DNA from: JAHEZL01 sp046074525
GTDB taxonomy: Bacteria; Bacteroidota; Bacteroidia; Flavobacteriales_C; GCA-002722245
Reading direction: 5' to 3'
Assembly: GCA_046074525.1 (NCBI GenBank)
Contig: JBJTOK010000038.1
Span: 138,548-202,547, forward strand
Length of the DNA: 64,000 bases
Below, in pieces: positions 54,801 to 61,911 of this stretch. The notes under the pieces are model-generated. The model did not search any database. It was not told the origin of the DNA and was given only the letters and a program-made list of their open reading frames with translations. Both the position numbers and the translations under genes were made by a program. Position 1 is the first letter of the stretch, and each line of letters starts with the position of its first letter.

Positions 54801-55963
54801 GGACTTGAAGTAAAAGAGGCCATGTATATTTTGCCGTCTCCACCTAACTTAAGAGATCCTCCATCTACATTAGTACCCAGGTCCGACAAATTGGTATAAG
54901 CATTACCCGCAGCCAGATTAAAGTACCCAACCTTACCATTTTGAGCAGGGGTGCTGTATGGATCAGACTGAAAAGTGACGTACAATCGATTGCTATTTGG
55001 TGAGAATTCACAATCATAAGGGTTACCATGATCGGAATCATTAATGCTAATCGCTACCGAATTGGAAAGCGCACCGGTAGCATTATTGAAATCCATCACA
55101 GAAACTGTTTCATTGAAACCACTTATATCACCATTAGCCCTGTGATGGGTTGCAGCAGCTTTCTTTCCATCCCATGAAAACTGTAAAGATGCTCTTTCAT
55201 TACTTCTGTCAAGATTGTTCTGCCAATCCCTGCCCACAGTCACTTTGAATCCAAGAGTGGACGATACAGGAGTTGAATTAACGCCATTACAAGTAAGTAA
55301 ATAGGCATTGTACTTTTGCGTGAAATTCGGTTTTTCCTGCCCCAGTGGTAATGCCTCATGCGTTACAATCCAGATATCGATTCCATTGGAATGCCAGGTA
55401 GCAGCTACCTGCTCTGTAGTTCTGTATGCACCGAGACGAGTTGGCCCTGTTACAACATTGGTGGATTTGTTGTAAACAAAATAGTTGAACCCGTTAGTGG
55501 TTCCATTCTGTCCGTAAATTGCATCATCAGTGCAAAAAATGTAATAATTGTTTTGATCAAGAGGATGCTTCACAACAAAAACACCTTGTACCGCACTTCC
55601 AGCATCACCCAGAGTAGTCTCGGCTCCTGTTTTCAACCGACCACCAGGAACTGCGATTGCATTTCCACCAGCATCCCACATATCTACTCCATTAGTAAAG
55701 AAAACCAGATTACCATTTTCATCACTCACCGACGACACCGCTTCATACGACGGAAACCAAAAAACACCACCGGTCAGCGTTCCCACTGTAGAAGCCGATG
55801 AGCCACTGGTTCCGAAATCTATTTTTTTCCCCTTACCAAAAAACCAATTGGTATGGGTGGGCCATTGCCATTCATTATTGGACAGCGGACAAGTCTGTGT
55901 TTGAGAAAAGGAAGTTGATGATAGAGATAGAAATGTAAAGAGTAGAAATATTACCTTCTTCAT
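51848..55963 (-). CDS. Large surface protein with gliding-motility type B sorting domain
   Basis: 1371 residues. A signal peptide (VIFLLFTFLSLSSTSFSQ) is followed by a propeller-like N-terminal region (about 30-440) with repeated strands such as SVMDFNNATGAL, PYDCEFSPNSNRLYVTF and LKLGGDGKIYMASF. A string of repeat modules with the GGTWxxxS / ATGxFDPS pattern follows (about 520-1150), close in style to those of the giant GH8-like protein. A PKD-like unit (SWLWDFGPKGTPST) and a C-terminal type IX type B sorting domain (VPSAFTPNDDGDND ... DRWGEVIFKT) end it. It is probably exported and attached to the cell surface, possibly an adhesin; no enzyme motif was found. Confidence 0.9.
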   Translation of the reverse strand: MKKVIFLLFTFLSLSSTSFSQTQTCPLSNNEWQWPTHTNWFFGKGKKIDFGTSGSSASTVGTLTGGVFWFPSYEAVSSVSDENGNLVFFTNGVDMWDAGGNAIAVPGGRLKTGAETTLGDAGSAVQGVFVVKHPLDQNNYYIFCTDDAIYGQNGTTNGFNYFVYNKSTNVVTGPTRLGAYRTTEQVAATWHSNGIDIWIVTHEALPLGQEKPNFTQKYNAYLLTCNGVNSTPVSSTLGFKVTVGRDWQNNLDRSNERASLQFSWDGKKAAATHHRANGDISGFNETVSVMDFNNATGALSNSVAISINDSDHGNPYDCEFSPNSNRLYVTFQSDPYSTPAQNGKVGYFNLAAGNAYTNLSDLGTNVDGGSLKLGGDGKIYMASFTSSPWGYRDNLGVVSTPDGAATFNVAGKAAGSGVVGYGLPNMFVPPRDYLKVRDTTVKKCHNLDMAVTWKCKGTNAEDITASNWSTVNPAHMAYITDAKTGEISLNTPVGTTIKVIYKICSISDTADVIITPCACPLDLKNEAPKICIGQKVKMDTTVLMGPGTWSIDSVPTSAGTNPILVISAGDTTFTTVTGNKTGTYKLLFKDATDASCRDSIYITVNPLPAPNITPFGPLCSDSVLTTMTLTPALVGGTGQWYINNIALGTSDKFDPTSLPFTGAATTRTDTVKYVYTDANGCLGTDKEPVVVNKRKDATIIAAGPYCMNDPKVQMNLPVTSTSGGIWSGDVGSSYVSATGLFDPSKATPAGTKKVYYTLGGLCGDQKSIDVIVNDSTDASLTITDSTVCKTDAAVNINAFAKKAGGTWKIISAPAGAAGTVGPTTSPFDPQNASYVVGDYSLEYSFAGPCPDKQTMVMHVIGQFDPSISTTQNTVCQNAAPFTISKVSSGGKFFATCGSCINQTTGLFNPALATAGVNTISYGLESNCGDTASLDITVLPVFTSVITEDKTLCTGQSYTLTNAWLPVDPATLGYVVPASWKFIGAGSGLNTATGKFDASATGSFKITYEVTGYNCYIPDTVTMTVVTPPSAIVTGDSTICENAAGIQLAAAGSAGTWWEAEGKINSLGFFNPAGATVGNHSIEYRMANGSCIDTAFYNVRVKKVPKTDFFAEKRVGCTPFIAHFFDISDSMPGISSLWTFYEGGGLVGVQGSYLWSYWDVGTHTVKVQNTYSNGCISIEIKKDYITVIPPVKAEFNVTPDIMSTEHPVATFYDASSSDVTSWLWDFGPKGTPSTSTSQNQEVTFSSTKDDTIAVKLKVSNGSCYDSIVHNVYVREGTTIFVPSAFTPNDDGDNDGFLPRGINFGDAGYEFIIFDRWGEVIFKTNDPTEAWNGKRSNDMRDAQVDVYVWRVTYVDHFSGIKHDPIVGHVTLMR

Positions 55964-56088
55964 AAAACCGGTTAGTAGTTTTTAAAATTGCCCCTTGTTA
56001 TCATAAAACAATCAGTCACATGCCATTGTTACACCCTTATTAAAATTCCCCTATTCAACTGATTCGTTTCTAAAATAGTAAAAATCAA

Positions 56089-57225
56089 TTAATTATTTAA
56101 AAAGTGTGATAGAATTTCGCACAATTCATCTATTTGTTCAGGAGTATTGTGATAATGCAGGGAAATGCGGACTCGCTCGGTACCTGCTGGAACAGTCGGA
56201 CTCAAAATCGCTTTTACGGCAAAACCCCTCTCCTTCATCTGTTTTTCCAGCTCACGACAGCGACCATTGTTTCCTACCAAAAAGCTTTGTATCAAACTCT
56301 CACTTGCAATGAATTCACTTTTCAGTTTCTTTGATTCAAGATGTTGTAAAAAGTAATGCTTGAGTTCATGAACCATTTTGCTGCGTTGCGCGATTTCTTG
56401 CTTACGTTGATATACTCCATCTATAGCCACCAGACTGAAGTCGGAACAAAAAGTTGTATAAATAAATGAGCGGCAGAAATTAATCATGTATTCCTTCAGA
56501 ACTATTGATCCTAATACCGCAGCACCATGCGCCCCGAAAGCTTTTCCATAGGTGATCAATCTTGCAAAAACTTTTTTTTCAATACCCAGCTCCACAACTT
56601 TCCCTTCTCCGTTTAGCCCGTCAACACCTGCAGAATGTGCTTCATCTACTATCAGATGTATTCCATGTTCTTGAACCATTTGAGAAAGTTCAATCAGCGG
56701 TGCAGCATCGCCATCCATGGAATAAACCGATTCCACGACTACGAAAACACCACCTTCTGACTTACTGATTTTCTTCTTTAAATCATCCACATCATTGTGC
56801 CTGAAAGAAAAAGATTTTGCTAATCCCAGGCGTATACCATCCCTAATAGAGGCGTGAATCAATTCATCATACAATACCGTATCTCCACGCTTTGGAACAG
56901 CCGAAAAAAAGCCAACGTTCGCATCATAACCCGAATTGAAAATCAGTGCTGCGTCAGCACGATGAAATGAAGCTATCTTTTGCTCAAGTTCTTCTGCAAA
57001 GGAGGAATTGCCTGAAATGAGGCGCGATCCGGAGGCCCCTATATGAAATTGATTGTTTTGAAAATTACGGAGAACTGAGGTTTTAAGACTTTCATCTCTC
57101 GCCCAACTGAGATAGTCGTTGGAACAGAAATCAATCAAATCTTTGTTGTGAGGAAGCTCCCGCAGCAAACCTGCAGTTTTCCTTTGTATCAGCTCCTCTC
57201 TTAATTTCTGCTCAAGAGAATGCAT
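56089..57225 (-). CDS. bioF: 8-amino-7-oxononanoate synthase
   Basis: 378 residues, a class II PLP aminotransferase-fold enzyme of the alpha-oxoamine synthase family that condenses pimeloyl thioester with alanine in biotin synthesis. Motifs: FCSNDYLSWA, HIGASGSRLISGN, FNSGYDANVGFFSA, VDEAHSAGV and the PLP-lysine region TYGKAFGAHGAA. Its ATG overlaps the bioB stop (TAATG). Glycine C-acetyltransferase (Kbl) is a relative, but the bioB partner and the start of the protein favour BioF. Confidence 0.92.
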   Translation of the reverse strand: MHSLEQKLREELIQRKTAGLLRELPHNKDLIDFCSNDYLSWARDESLKTSVLRNFQNNQFHIGASGSRLISGNSSFAEELEQKIASFHRADAALIFNSGYDANVGFFSAVPKRGDTVLYDELIHASIRDGIRLGLAKSFSFRHNDVDDLKKKISKSEGGVFVVVESVYSMDGDAAPLIELSQMVQEHGIHLIVDEAHSAGVDGLNGEGKVVELGIEKKVFARLITYGKAFGAHGAAVLGSIVLKEYMINFCRSFIYTTFCSDFSLVAIDGVYQRKQEIAQRSKMVHELKHYFLQHLESKKLKSEFIASESLIQSFLVGNNGRCRELEKQMKERGFAVKAILSPTVPAGTERVRISLHYHNTPEQIDELCEILSHFLNN

Positions 57226-58295
57226 TAGCTATTTTTAGTAGCCGCCATTTCTGCTTTCCAAGCCTGCACCTTCTGCTCCATCTCTTTTTTCTTGGTGCTT
57301 TCCTTGTACGACATTTTCACCTCAGGTTTCTCTCCTTTGGCGAATGGTTCGGTAGGGGTTAATCCCAAAATTTTAAAGAGCTCAATATCTTCATTCTGCG
57401 CCGGATTAGGCGTGGTAAGCAATTTATCTCCTGCGAAAATAGAACCTGCTCCCGCCATGAAGCAAAGGGCCTGACCTTCTTTCGACATCTCAAGACGACC
57501 GGCAGACAAGCGAACTACACTCTTAGGCATTACCAAACGAGCTGTAGCAATCATGCGCACCATCTCCCAAATCGACACTCTTTCCTGGTTTTCCATCGGA
57601 GTACCAGCTACCGGAACCAATGCGTTGATTGGCACTGATTCGGGGTGACTCTCCTGATTGGCCAAAGTAAGCAGCATGCCTATTCTATCAGCTTCCGTTT
57701 CACCCAAACCAATGATACCTCCTGAACACAAACTCACACCTGCTTTTCGAACATGTTGGTGAGTATCCAATCGGTCTTTATATGTTCTTGTAGAAATAAT
57801 GTCTTCATAATGTTCTTCCGATGTATCCACGTTGTGGTTATAAGCATACAACCCGGCATCTGCAAGACGTTTCGCCTGCTCTTCCGTCACCATACCAAGG
57901 GTACAGCAAACCTCCATATTCATTTCATTAATACCTCTAACCATCTCCAGCACCTTATCGAAATCGCTGTTATCCCTAACCTCTCTCCAGGCTGCACCCA
58001 GACACATTCTCGAAGCACCTCCAGCCTGGGCATTTTTAGCTTGATTAAGCACTTCATCCACTTCCATCATTTTGTGTACTTTGATATCTGTGTGATATTT
58101 AGCCGATTGCGGACAGTAACTGCAATCTTCAGAGCATCCCCCTGTTTTGATAGAAATCAACGACGAAACCTGAACCTCTCTGGGATTATGATATTTCCTA
58201 TGCATTGACGCAGCTTCAAAAACGAGCTCCAGCAAAGGTTTGTTGAATATTTCAAGGATTTCAGCTTTGGTCCAATTGTTCCTGATGTCAGACAT
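57225..58295 (-). CDS. bioB: Biotin synthase
   Basis: 356 residues from the ATG at 58295 (MSDIRNN). It is a radical SAM enzyme that inserts sulfur into dethiobiotin. The radical-SAM cluster CSEDCSYC uses Cys54, Cys58 and Cys61. The second-cluster and substrate regions (GAAWREVRDN, VCCTLGMVT, AYNHNVDTS, RLSAGR) are present. An in-frame ATG at 58325 lies upstream of the TATATTTG promoter element, so it cannot be the translation start of that transcript. bioA and bioD are not in the window. Confidence 0.96.
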   Translation of the reverse strand: MSDIRNNWTKAEILEIFNKPLLELVFEAASMHRKYHNPREVQVSSLISIKTGGCSEDCSYCPQSAKYHTDIKVHKMMEVDEVLNQAKNAQAGGASRMCLGAAWREVRDNSDFDKVLEMVRGINEMNMEVCCTLGMVTEEQAKRLADAGLYAYNHNVDTSEEHYEDIISTRTYKDRLDTHQHVRKAGVSLCSGGIIGLGETEADRIGMLLTLANQESHPESVPINALVPVAGTPMENQERVSIWEMVRMIATARLVMPKSVVRLSAGRLEMSKEGQALCFMAGAGSIFAGDKLLTTPNPAQNEDIELFKILGLTPTEPFAKGEKPEVKMSYKESTKKKEMEQKVQAWKAEMAATKNS

Positions 58296-58311
58296 AAACA
58301 CTAATTTTGAC

Positions 58312-58319
58312 CAAATATA
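58312..58319 (-). promoter_or_regulatory. -7 promoter element of bioB-bioF
   Basis: TATATTTG on the minus strand matches TAnnTTTG exactly, 16 bases before the bioB ATG at 58295. No clear -33 TTTG was found at the expected distance, so only the -7 box is claimed. Confidence 0.5.
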
Positions 58320-58346
58320 GAACATTTAGATTCTGATTAAAAGTTT

Positions 58347-59024
58347 ATGCGCATCGACATATTAACGATATTGCCCAACCTGTTGGAAAGTCCGTTTCAA
58401 CACTCTATCCTGAAAAGGGCTATTGAAAACAAGGTAGTGGAAATTCACTTGCATGATATCCGTCAGTTCTCCAGCGACAAGCATCAGAATGTTGATGATT
58501 ACCAATATGGCGGAGGAGCAGGAATGGTGATGAGCTGCCAGCCTATCGCTGATGCAATTGAGAAACTGCAGAGCGAAAGAAAATACGACGAAATCATCTA
58601 CCTCACTCCCGACGGACAGCGCTATGATCAGAAAACTGCTAACAAATTGTCACTGGCTACCAACATCATGATGATATGCGGACATTATAAAGGCATCGAT
58701 CAGCGCATTCGCGACTTATATGTTACTAAAGAAATTTCTATTGGTGATTATGTGCTTTCAGGAGGTGAATTGGCAGCGGCGGTGGTGGCCGATTCTATTA
58801 TCCGACTTATTCCCGGCGCAATTTCCGATGAGACATCGGCGCTTACCGACTCCTTCCAAGATGGATTGCTATCCCCTCCTGTTTATACCCGTCCACCTGA
58901 ATTTAAAGGCTTAAAAGTTCCTGATGTGTTGCTTTCAGGCCATGCAGCAGAAATTGAAAAGTGGAGAATGGAAATGGCCGAGAAAATTACTCAGGAAAGA
59001 AGACCTGATTTACTGGAAGATTAA
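58347..59024 (+). CDS. trmD: tRNA (guanine-37-N1)-methyltransferase
   Basis: 225 residues. TrmD is a trefoil-knot (SPOUT) dimer that methylates G37 next to the anticodon and prevents frameshifting. Conserved motifs are RIDILTILP at the start, VDDYQYGGGAGMVM, YLTPDGQRYDQ, MICGHYKGIDQRIRD and the knot SIGDYVLSGGE. The C-terminal domain (PPVYTRPPEFKGLKVPDVLLSGHAAEIEKW) is complete. It stands alone here rather than in the rpsP-rimM-trmD-rplS order common elsewhere. It is divergent from bioB. Confidence 0.98.
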   Translation: MRIDILTILPNLLESPFQHSILKRAIENKVVEIHLHDIRQFSSDKHQNVDDYQYGGGAGMVMSCQPIADAIEKLQSERKYDEIIYLTPDGQRYDQKTANKLSLATNIMMICGHYKGIDQRIRDLYVTKEISIGDYVLSGGELAAAVVADSIIRLIPGAISDETSALTDSFQDGLLSPPVYTRPPEFKGLKVPDVLLSGHAAEIEKWRMEMAEKITQERRPDLLED

Positions 59025-59177
59025 ATATCCTGAAGAAAAGCTCATATCTCTTCCCTTTTGTCACAATACTGTTCACGTGTAATTCAACTGAAAAAAACAA
59101 CTCCTGAACCTGTAGGAAATACCTTAATAACCGCCCTATAGTTGCTACGTAAGAGGATACTTTGTAAAACAGAAATA

Positions 59178-59213
59178 AAAAATCCTGACCCGCCAATGGC
59201 AAATCAGGGTTTC
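59178..59213 (-). terminator. Terminator downstream of the frameshifted lipoprotein gene
   Basis: On the minus strand AAACCCTGA and TCAGGATTT form an imperfect stem enclosing a small GCC/GGC inner hairpin, followed by TTTTTT. It lies 18 bases beyond the stop of the restored reading frame (59231), supporting that as the original gene end. Confidence 0.6.
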
Positions 59214-59230
59214 CTTTAAGTATTCGTCTC

Positions 59231-59820
59231 TTATATTGCTGAAAGCAGCGCTAATACCAAAATCACGTCAAGCAAACCGATGATAATTCCAACAACAGCC
59301 AATCCTTTGTACTTCCCTTTCAAAACACCTATTATACCAAAAATAACTGCCAAAATACCGCAAATGATTCCTGCGACAAACAACCTACCAACGCTAAAAT
59401 AAAAGAGGCTATGCTGTAAGCTCCTGTCCCTTCTGTTGATACTTTTTGATCTTCGGTGTTGGAAACTAACGCTTTTGCTACTTTACTTTTTACATTGTTG
59501 TACTCACGCACTAAGGATTTGGAATCTTTATGATCAACAGCATATACAGCTTTCATCATTTGCACAGCGGAAGTATCGGCTGTTGCAGGAGCGGCAGACA
59601 ATGTATCAGTAATCACCACATTTTTCGTTGCTGGCATAACCAACATTTTTTTTGTGATGGCCTTTTCGGCATTCTCCGATTTTTCTTTTTTCACAAAGGA
59701 GAAATCTGCATGATAACCTTTATTATACTTACGCTTGGTGATCTCTGCATTTTTAATACCAGTACAAGAACTTAGAACAAGTGCTATAGCAATGCAAATA
59801 AAAGACAATCTACTTTTCAA
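59231..59820 (-). pseudogene. Lipoprotein with frameshifted C-terminal double membrane helix
   Basis: The frame is open from an ATG at 59907; a better start is the TTG at 59820, which gives a typical lipoprotein signal MKSRLSFICIAIALVLSSC. In this frame the protein stops at 59332 after a C-terminal sequence CLSQESFAVFWQLFLV that makes little sense. Shifting by one base at about 59375-59386 restores a clear membrane pair: ALVGLFVAGIICGILAVIFG, then VLKGKYKGLAVVGIIIGLLD and a stop at 59231. This is the DUF4190-like tail common in Bacteroidota lipoproteins. A single extra base near GGTTGTTTG would explain it. Real mutation, sequencing error and programmed shift remain possible. Confidence 0.8.
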
Positions 59821-59916
59821 ATTCTTAAATAAATTAATAATTAATAGGGCCCGGATGGTCCAGGAATTTTTTTTAGTTGCAGTAAATATTTTTTTTATTT
59901 CACCCACCCAAAAGAA

Positions 59917-60606
59917 CTAGTCTTTGGAAGAGAAAAGAAAATCGTTCGGACTCACAATTTGTTCTTTCACAGCAAAAAGCACGATTCCGGCCGTATTGTT
60001 AATGCCCAGCTTTTGCATAATGTTTTTACGGTGAGTATTGATGGTGTGATTACTTAAAAACAAAGTATCAGCAATTTCTTTATTGATGCGGCCTTCAGCA
60101 ATAAGTTTGATGATTTCAATCTCACGATCGGAAATATTCAATCCCTCACAGGTCTTCTTGTAAGGAAGCTCTCCTTCTTTCGCTATGTTTTTATCGGTCA
60201 GCACATCTACCACCTGGGCACAAACAAAGTTTTTGCCTGCTATGGTTTTCTTGACACATTCAATAATTTCTGACTCGTCGCATATTTTGAGTAAATAGCT
60301 ATTAATCCCCGACTTCAATAATTTCAGATAATCGTGTTTCGAACGTGCATCTGTTACAGGAATTACTTTCGTTTTTTGGGAAAAGGCCGAATAAGCCAAT
60401 ACCTTATCAACATCAAAATGAGGGGAGAAAATATCTATCAATAAAATAGCTGGTGGCATTTTGCTTTGAAACAAAGCTGAAATCTCTTCCTGGGAATGCA
60501 CGGCTGAATGAATAACAAAATCTTCTTTTTTATCCAGAACAAAACGTAGTCCTGCCTCCAGAAGAAACTCATCAAAAGCCAACGCTATAGTCACTTTGTT
60601 TTTCAA
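59917..60606 (-). CDS. LuxR/NarL-type response regulator
   Basis: 229 residues. The N-terminal receiver domain has the phospho-acceptor Asp58 in LLIDIFSPHF; its acidic pair near the start is weakened (LAFDEFLLEAG), so phosphorylation may be atypical. The C-terminal LuxR helix-turn-helix is at about 150-215 (LNISDREIEIIKLIAEGRINKEIADTLFLSNHTINTHRKNIMQKL). No histidine kinase is adjacent. The 465-base region upstream separates it from an AraC-type response regulator on the other strand. Confidence 0.9.
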   Translation of the reverse strand: MKNKVTIALAFDEFLLEAGLRFVLDKKEDFVIHSAVHSQEEISALFQSKMPPAILLIDIFSPHFDVDKVLAYSAFSQKTKVIPVTDARSKHDYLKLLKSGINSYLLKICDESEIIECVKKTIAGKNFVCAQVVDVLTDKNIAKEGELPYKKTCEGLNISDREIEIIKLIAEGRINKEIADTLFLSNHTINTHRKNIMQKLGINNTAGIVLFAVKEQIVSPNDFLFSSKD

Positions 60607-60747
60607 CGCAGGAACGAATTTAGAAAGATTCTAAATAACAAACAATAATAATAAACAACAGAGACTTAAAACACCTGATTACATGAGGGTTATTCAAAAA
60701 TAAATGATTCATATCACCTTATGTTAATTCAGGTCTGTTTATGCAGT

Positions 60748-60767
60748 TTTTGTTACTCTTTTGTTAC
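60748..60767 (+). repeat. Helically phased direct repeat TTTTGTTAC
   Basis: TTTTGTTAC occurs at 60748-60756 and again at 60759-60767, an 11-base period, one turn of the helix, so both copies face the same side of the DNA. It lies about 110 bases upstream of the integrase remnant; a role as recombinase arm sites or as an operator is inference. Confidence 0.5.
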
Positions 60768-60784
60768 CCAAAAACACCCAAAGA

Positions 60785-60796
60785 CTTACATGTAAG
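60785..60796. repeat. 12-base palindrome CTTACATGTAAG
   Basis: A perfect palindrome in the intergenic region between the two response-regulator genes. It could be a binding site for a dimeric regulator; nothing else supports this. Confidence 0.3.
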
Positions 60797-60875
60797 CTCA
60801 TGAACGCTTCAAATGTTATTTTCTATGTAGATCATTGCATTACAAGGCAATACTAACCTTTTAAAACCATGAGTT

Positions 60876-60965
60876 ATGGGTGAAAAATTAAGAGAAAAAC
60901 AGTTGCGAAATGGACAAATATCCTCTTACCTGGATATTTACCACAACAATGAAAGCATTACCTAA
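60876..60965 (+). pseudogene. Tyrosine-integrase N-terminal remnant
   Basis: A 29-codon ORF, ATG at 60876 and TAA at 60963. It reads KLREKQLRNG near the start and SSYLDIYHNNES near the end, which closely fits the beginning of the arm-type DNA-binding domain of Bacteroidota tyrosine recombinases (LRxKxLxxGxxSLYLDIYxNGKR). After the stop a neighbouring frame offers HYLKL, which could correspond to the next conserved stretch, then the similarity vanishes. No SAM-like or catalytic domain follows; an intact AraC-type regulator begins about 100 bases later. This is a decayed end of an old integrated element or an orphan fragment. Confidence 0.6.
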
Positions 60966-61071
60966 AATTGATTATAACAATTACCCTCTTGAATCTGTTT
61001 CAAACGTGGATTAGACAAACAATACTACTGATGGTGTTGAATTTTCAATGATCATACCTAAACATTAAGCT

Positions 61072-61845
61072 ATGAATGCAACAGAAGAAAAAGAGTTTTC
61101 TATTTTAATTATCGAGGATAATGACGATTTACGCAATCACATCAACTCCTTTTTAAAATCAATTTACACTACCTTTTTAGCTGAAAACGGAAAGCAAGGA
61201 TTAGAAATCGCCAAGGCAGAAGTCCCCGATTTGATATTAACCGATGTGTCAATGCCAGAAGTGGATGGCATTGAATTTTGCACGCGATTAAAGGCTATGC
61301 AGGAAACATCACACATCCCCGTTGTGATGATCACTGCACGCGCATTGGAAAAAGACCAAATCAAAGGCTATGAAAGCGGCGCTACCGACTATATTATCAA
61401 GCCTTTCGTGGCTTCCATCCTGCAATTGAAAATCCGAAATATCCTTGATTCAGTAAAAAAACTGAGGGAAAAATTTTCAATTGAAAAAAACAACTTTGAA
61501 GAATACACCTCAAACGATAAAGATGCTGAGCTGATGAAAAAAGTGATGAATTTTATTTCATTGAATTATCAAAAAAGTGAGCTCACTATTGATTCCCTGA
61601 CTTCTGAATTAGGCATGAGCAGATCCTCCTTATACCGCAAACTACACTCTATAACTGGTAAGTCCCCACTGGATTTATTGCAAATGTTTCGTTTACAAAA
61701 GGCACATGATCTTTTGCTGCATTCCAGCTTAAATATTTCTGAAATTGCTTATACAGTAGGCTATACCGATCCGGGATATTTCAGCACTCGGTTTAAAGAG
61801 TTTTATAATGTAGCTCCTTCAGCTTTAGTCAAAGGACCGAATTAA
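61072..61845 (+). CDS. Response regulator with AraC-type HTH domain
   Basis: 257 residues. The receiver domain (1-125) has the acidic pair in IIEDNDDL, phospho-Asp58 in LILTDVSMPEVDG, the Thr in VVMITARA and the Lys in DYIIKPF. The C-terminal AraC double HTH (about 150-255) shows LTSELGMSRSSLYRKLHSITGKSPLDLL and ISEIAYTVGYTDPGYFSTRFKEFYNVAPS. It looks like the output half of a hybrid two-component system without the sensor. It is divergent in purpose from, but adjacent to, a secreted alginate-lyase-like gene, which it could regulate; this is inference. Confidence 0.93.
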   Translation: MNATEEKEFSILIIEDNDDLRNHINSFLKSIYTTFLAENGKQGLEIAKAEVPDLILTDVSMPEVDGIEFCTRLKAMQETSHIPVVMITARALEKDQIKGYESGATDYIIKPFVASILQLKIRNILDSVKKLREKFSIEKNNFEEYTSNDKDAELMKKVMNFISLNYQKSELTIDSLTSELGMSRSSLYRKLHSITGKSPLDLLQMFRLQKAHDLLLHSSLNISEIAYTVGYTDPGYFSTRFKEFYNVAPSALVKGPN

Positions 61846-61850
61846 TAAAT

Positions 61851-61884
61851 AAAAAAAAAGCCGTTCACCCCAATGAACGGCTTT
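61851..61884 (-). terminator. Terminator between AraC-type regulator and alginate-lyase-like gene
   Basis: AAAGCCGTTCA (61857-61867) and TGAACGGCTTT (61874-61884) form an 11-bp stem. On the minus strand it runs into nine T, so it chiefly terminates the secreted enzyme gene; it may also act for the plus-strand regulator. Confidence 0.88.
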
Positions 61885-61911
61885 AAACCAAAACAACTGA
61901 AAAAAAACTTT

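Noticed and set aside
58987..59202. Minus-strand frame of 71 codons after trmD
   Set aside because: It overlaps the end of trmD, has no homology that I can see, and the terminator of the lipoprotein gene lies inside it.
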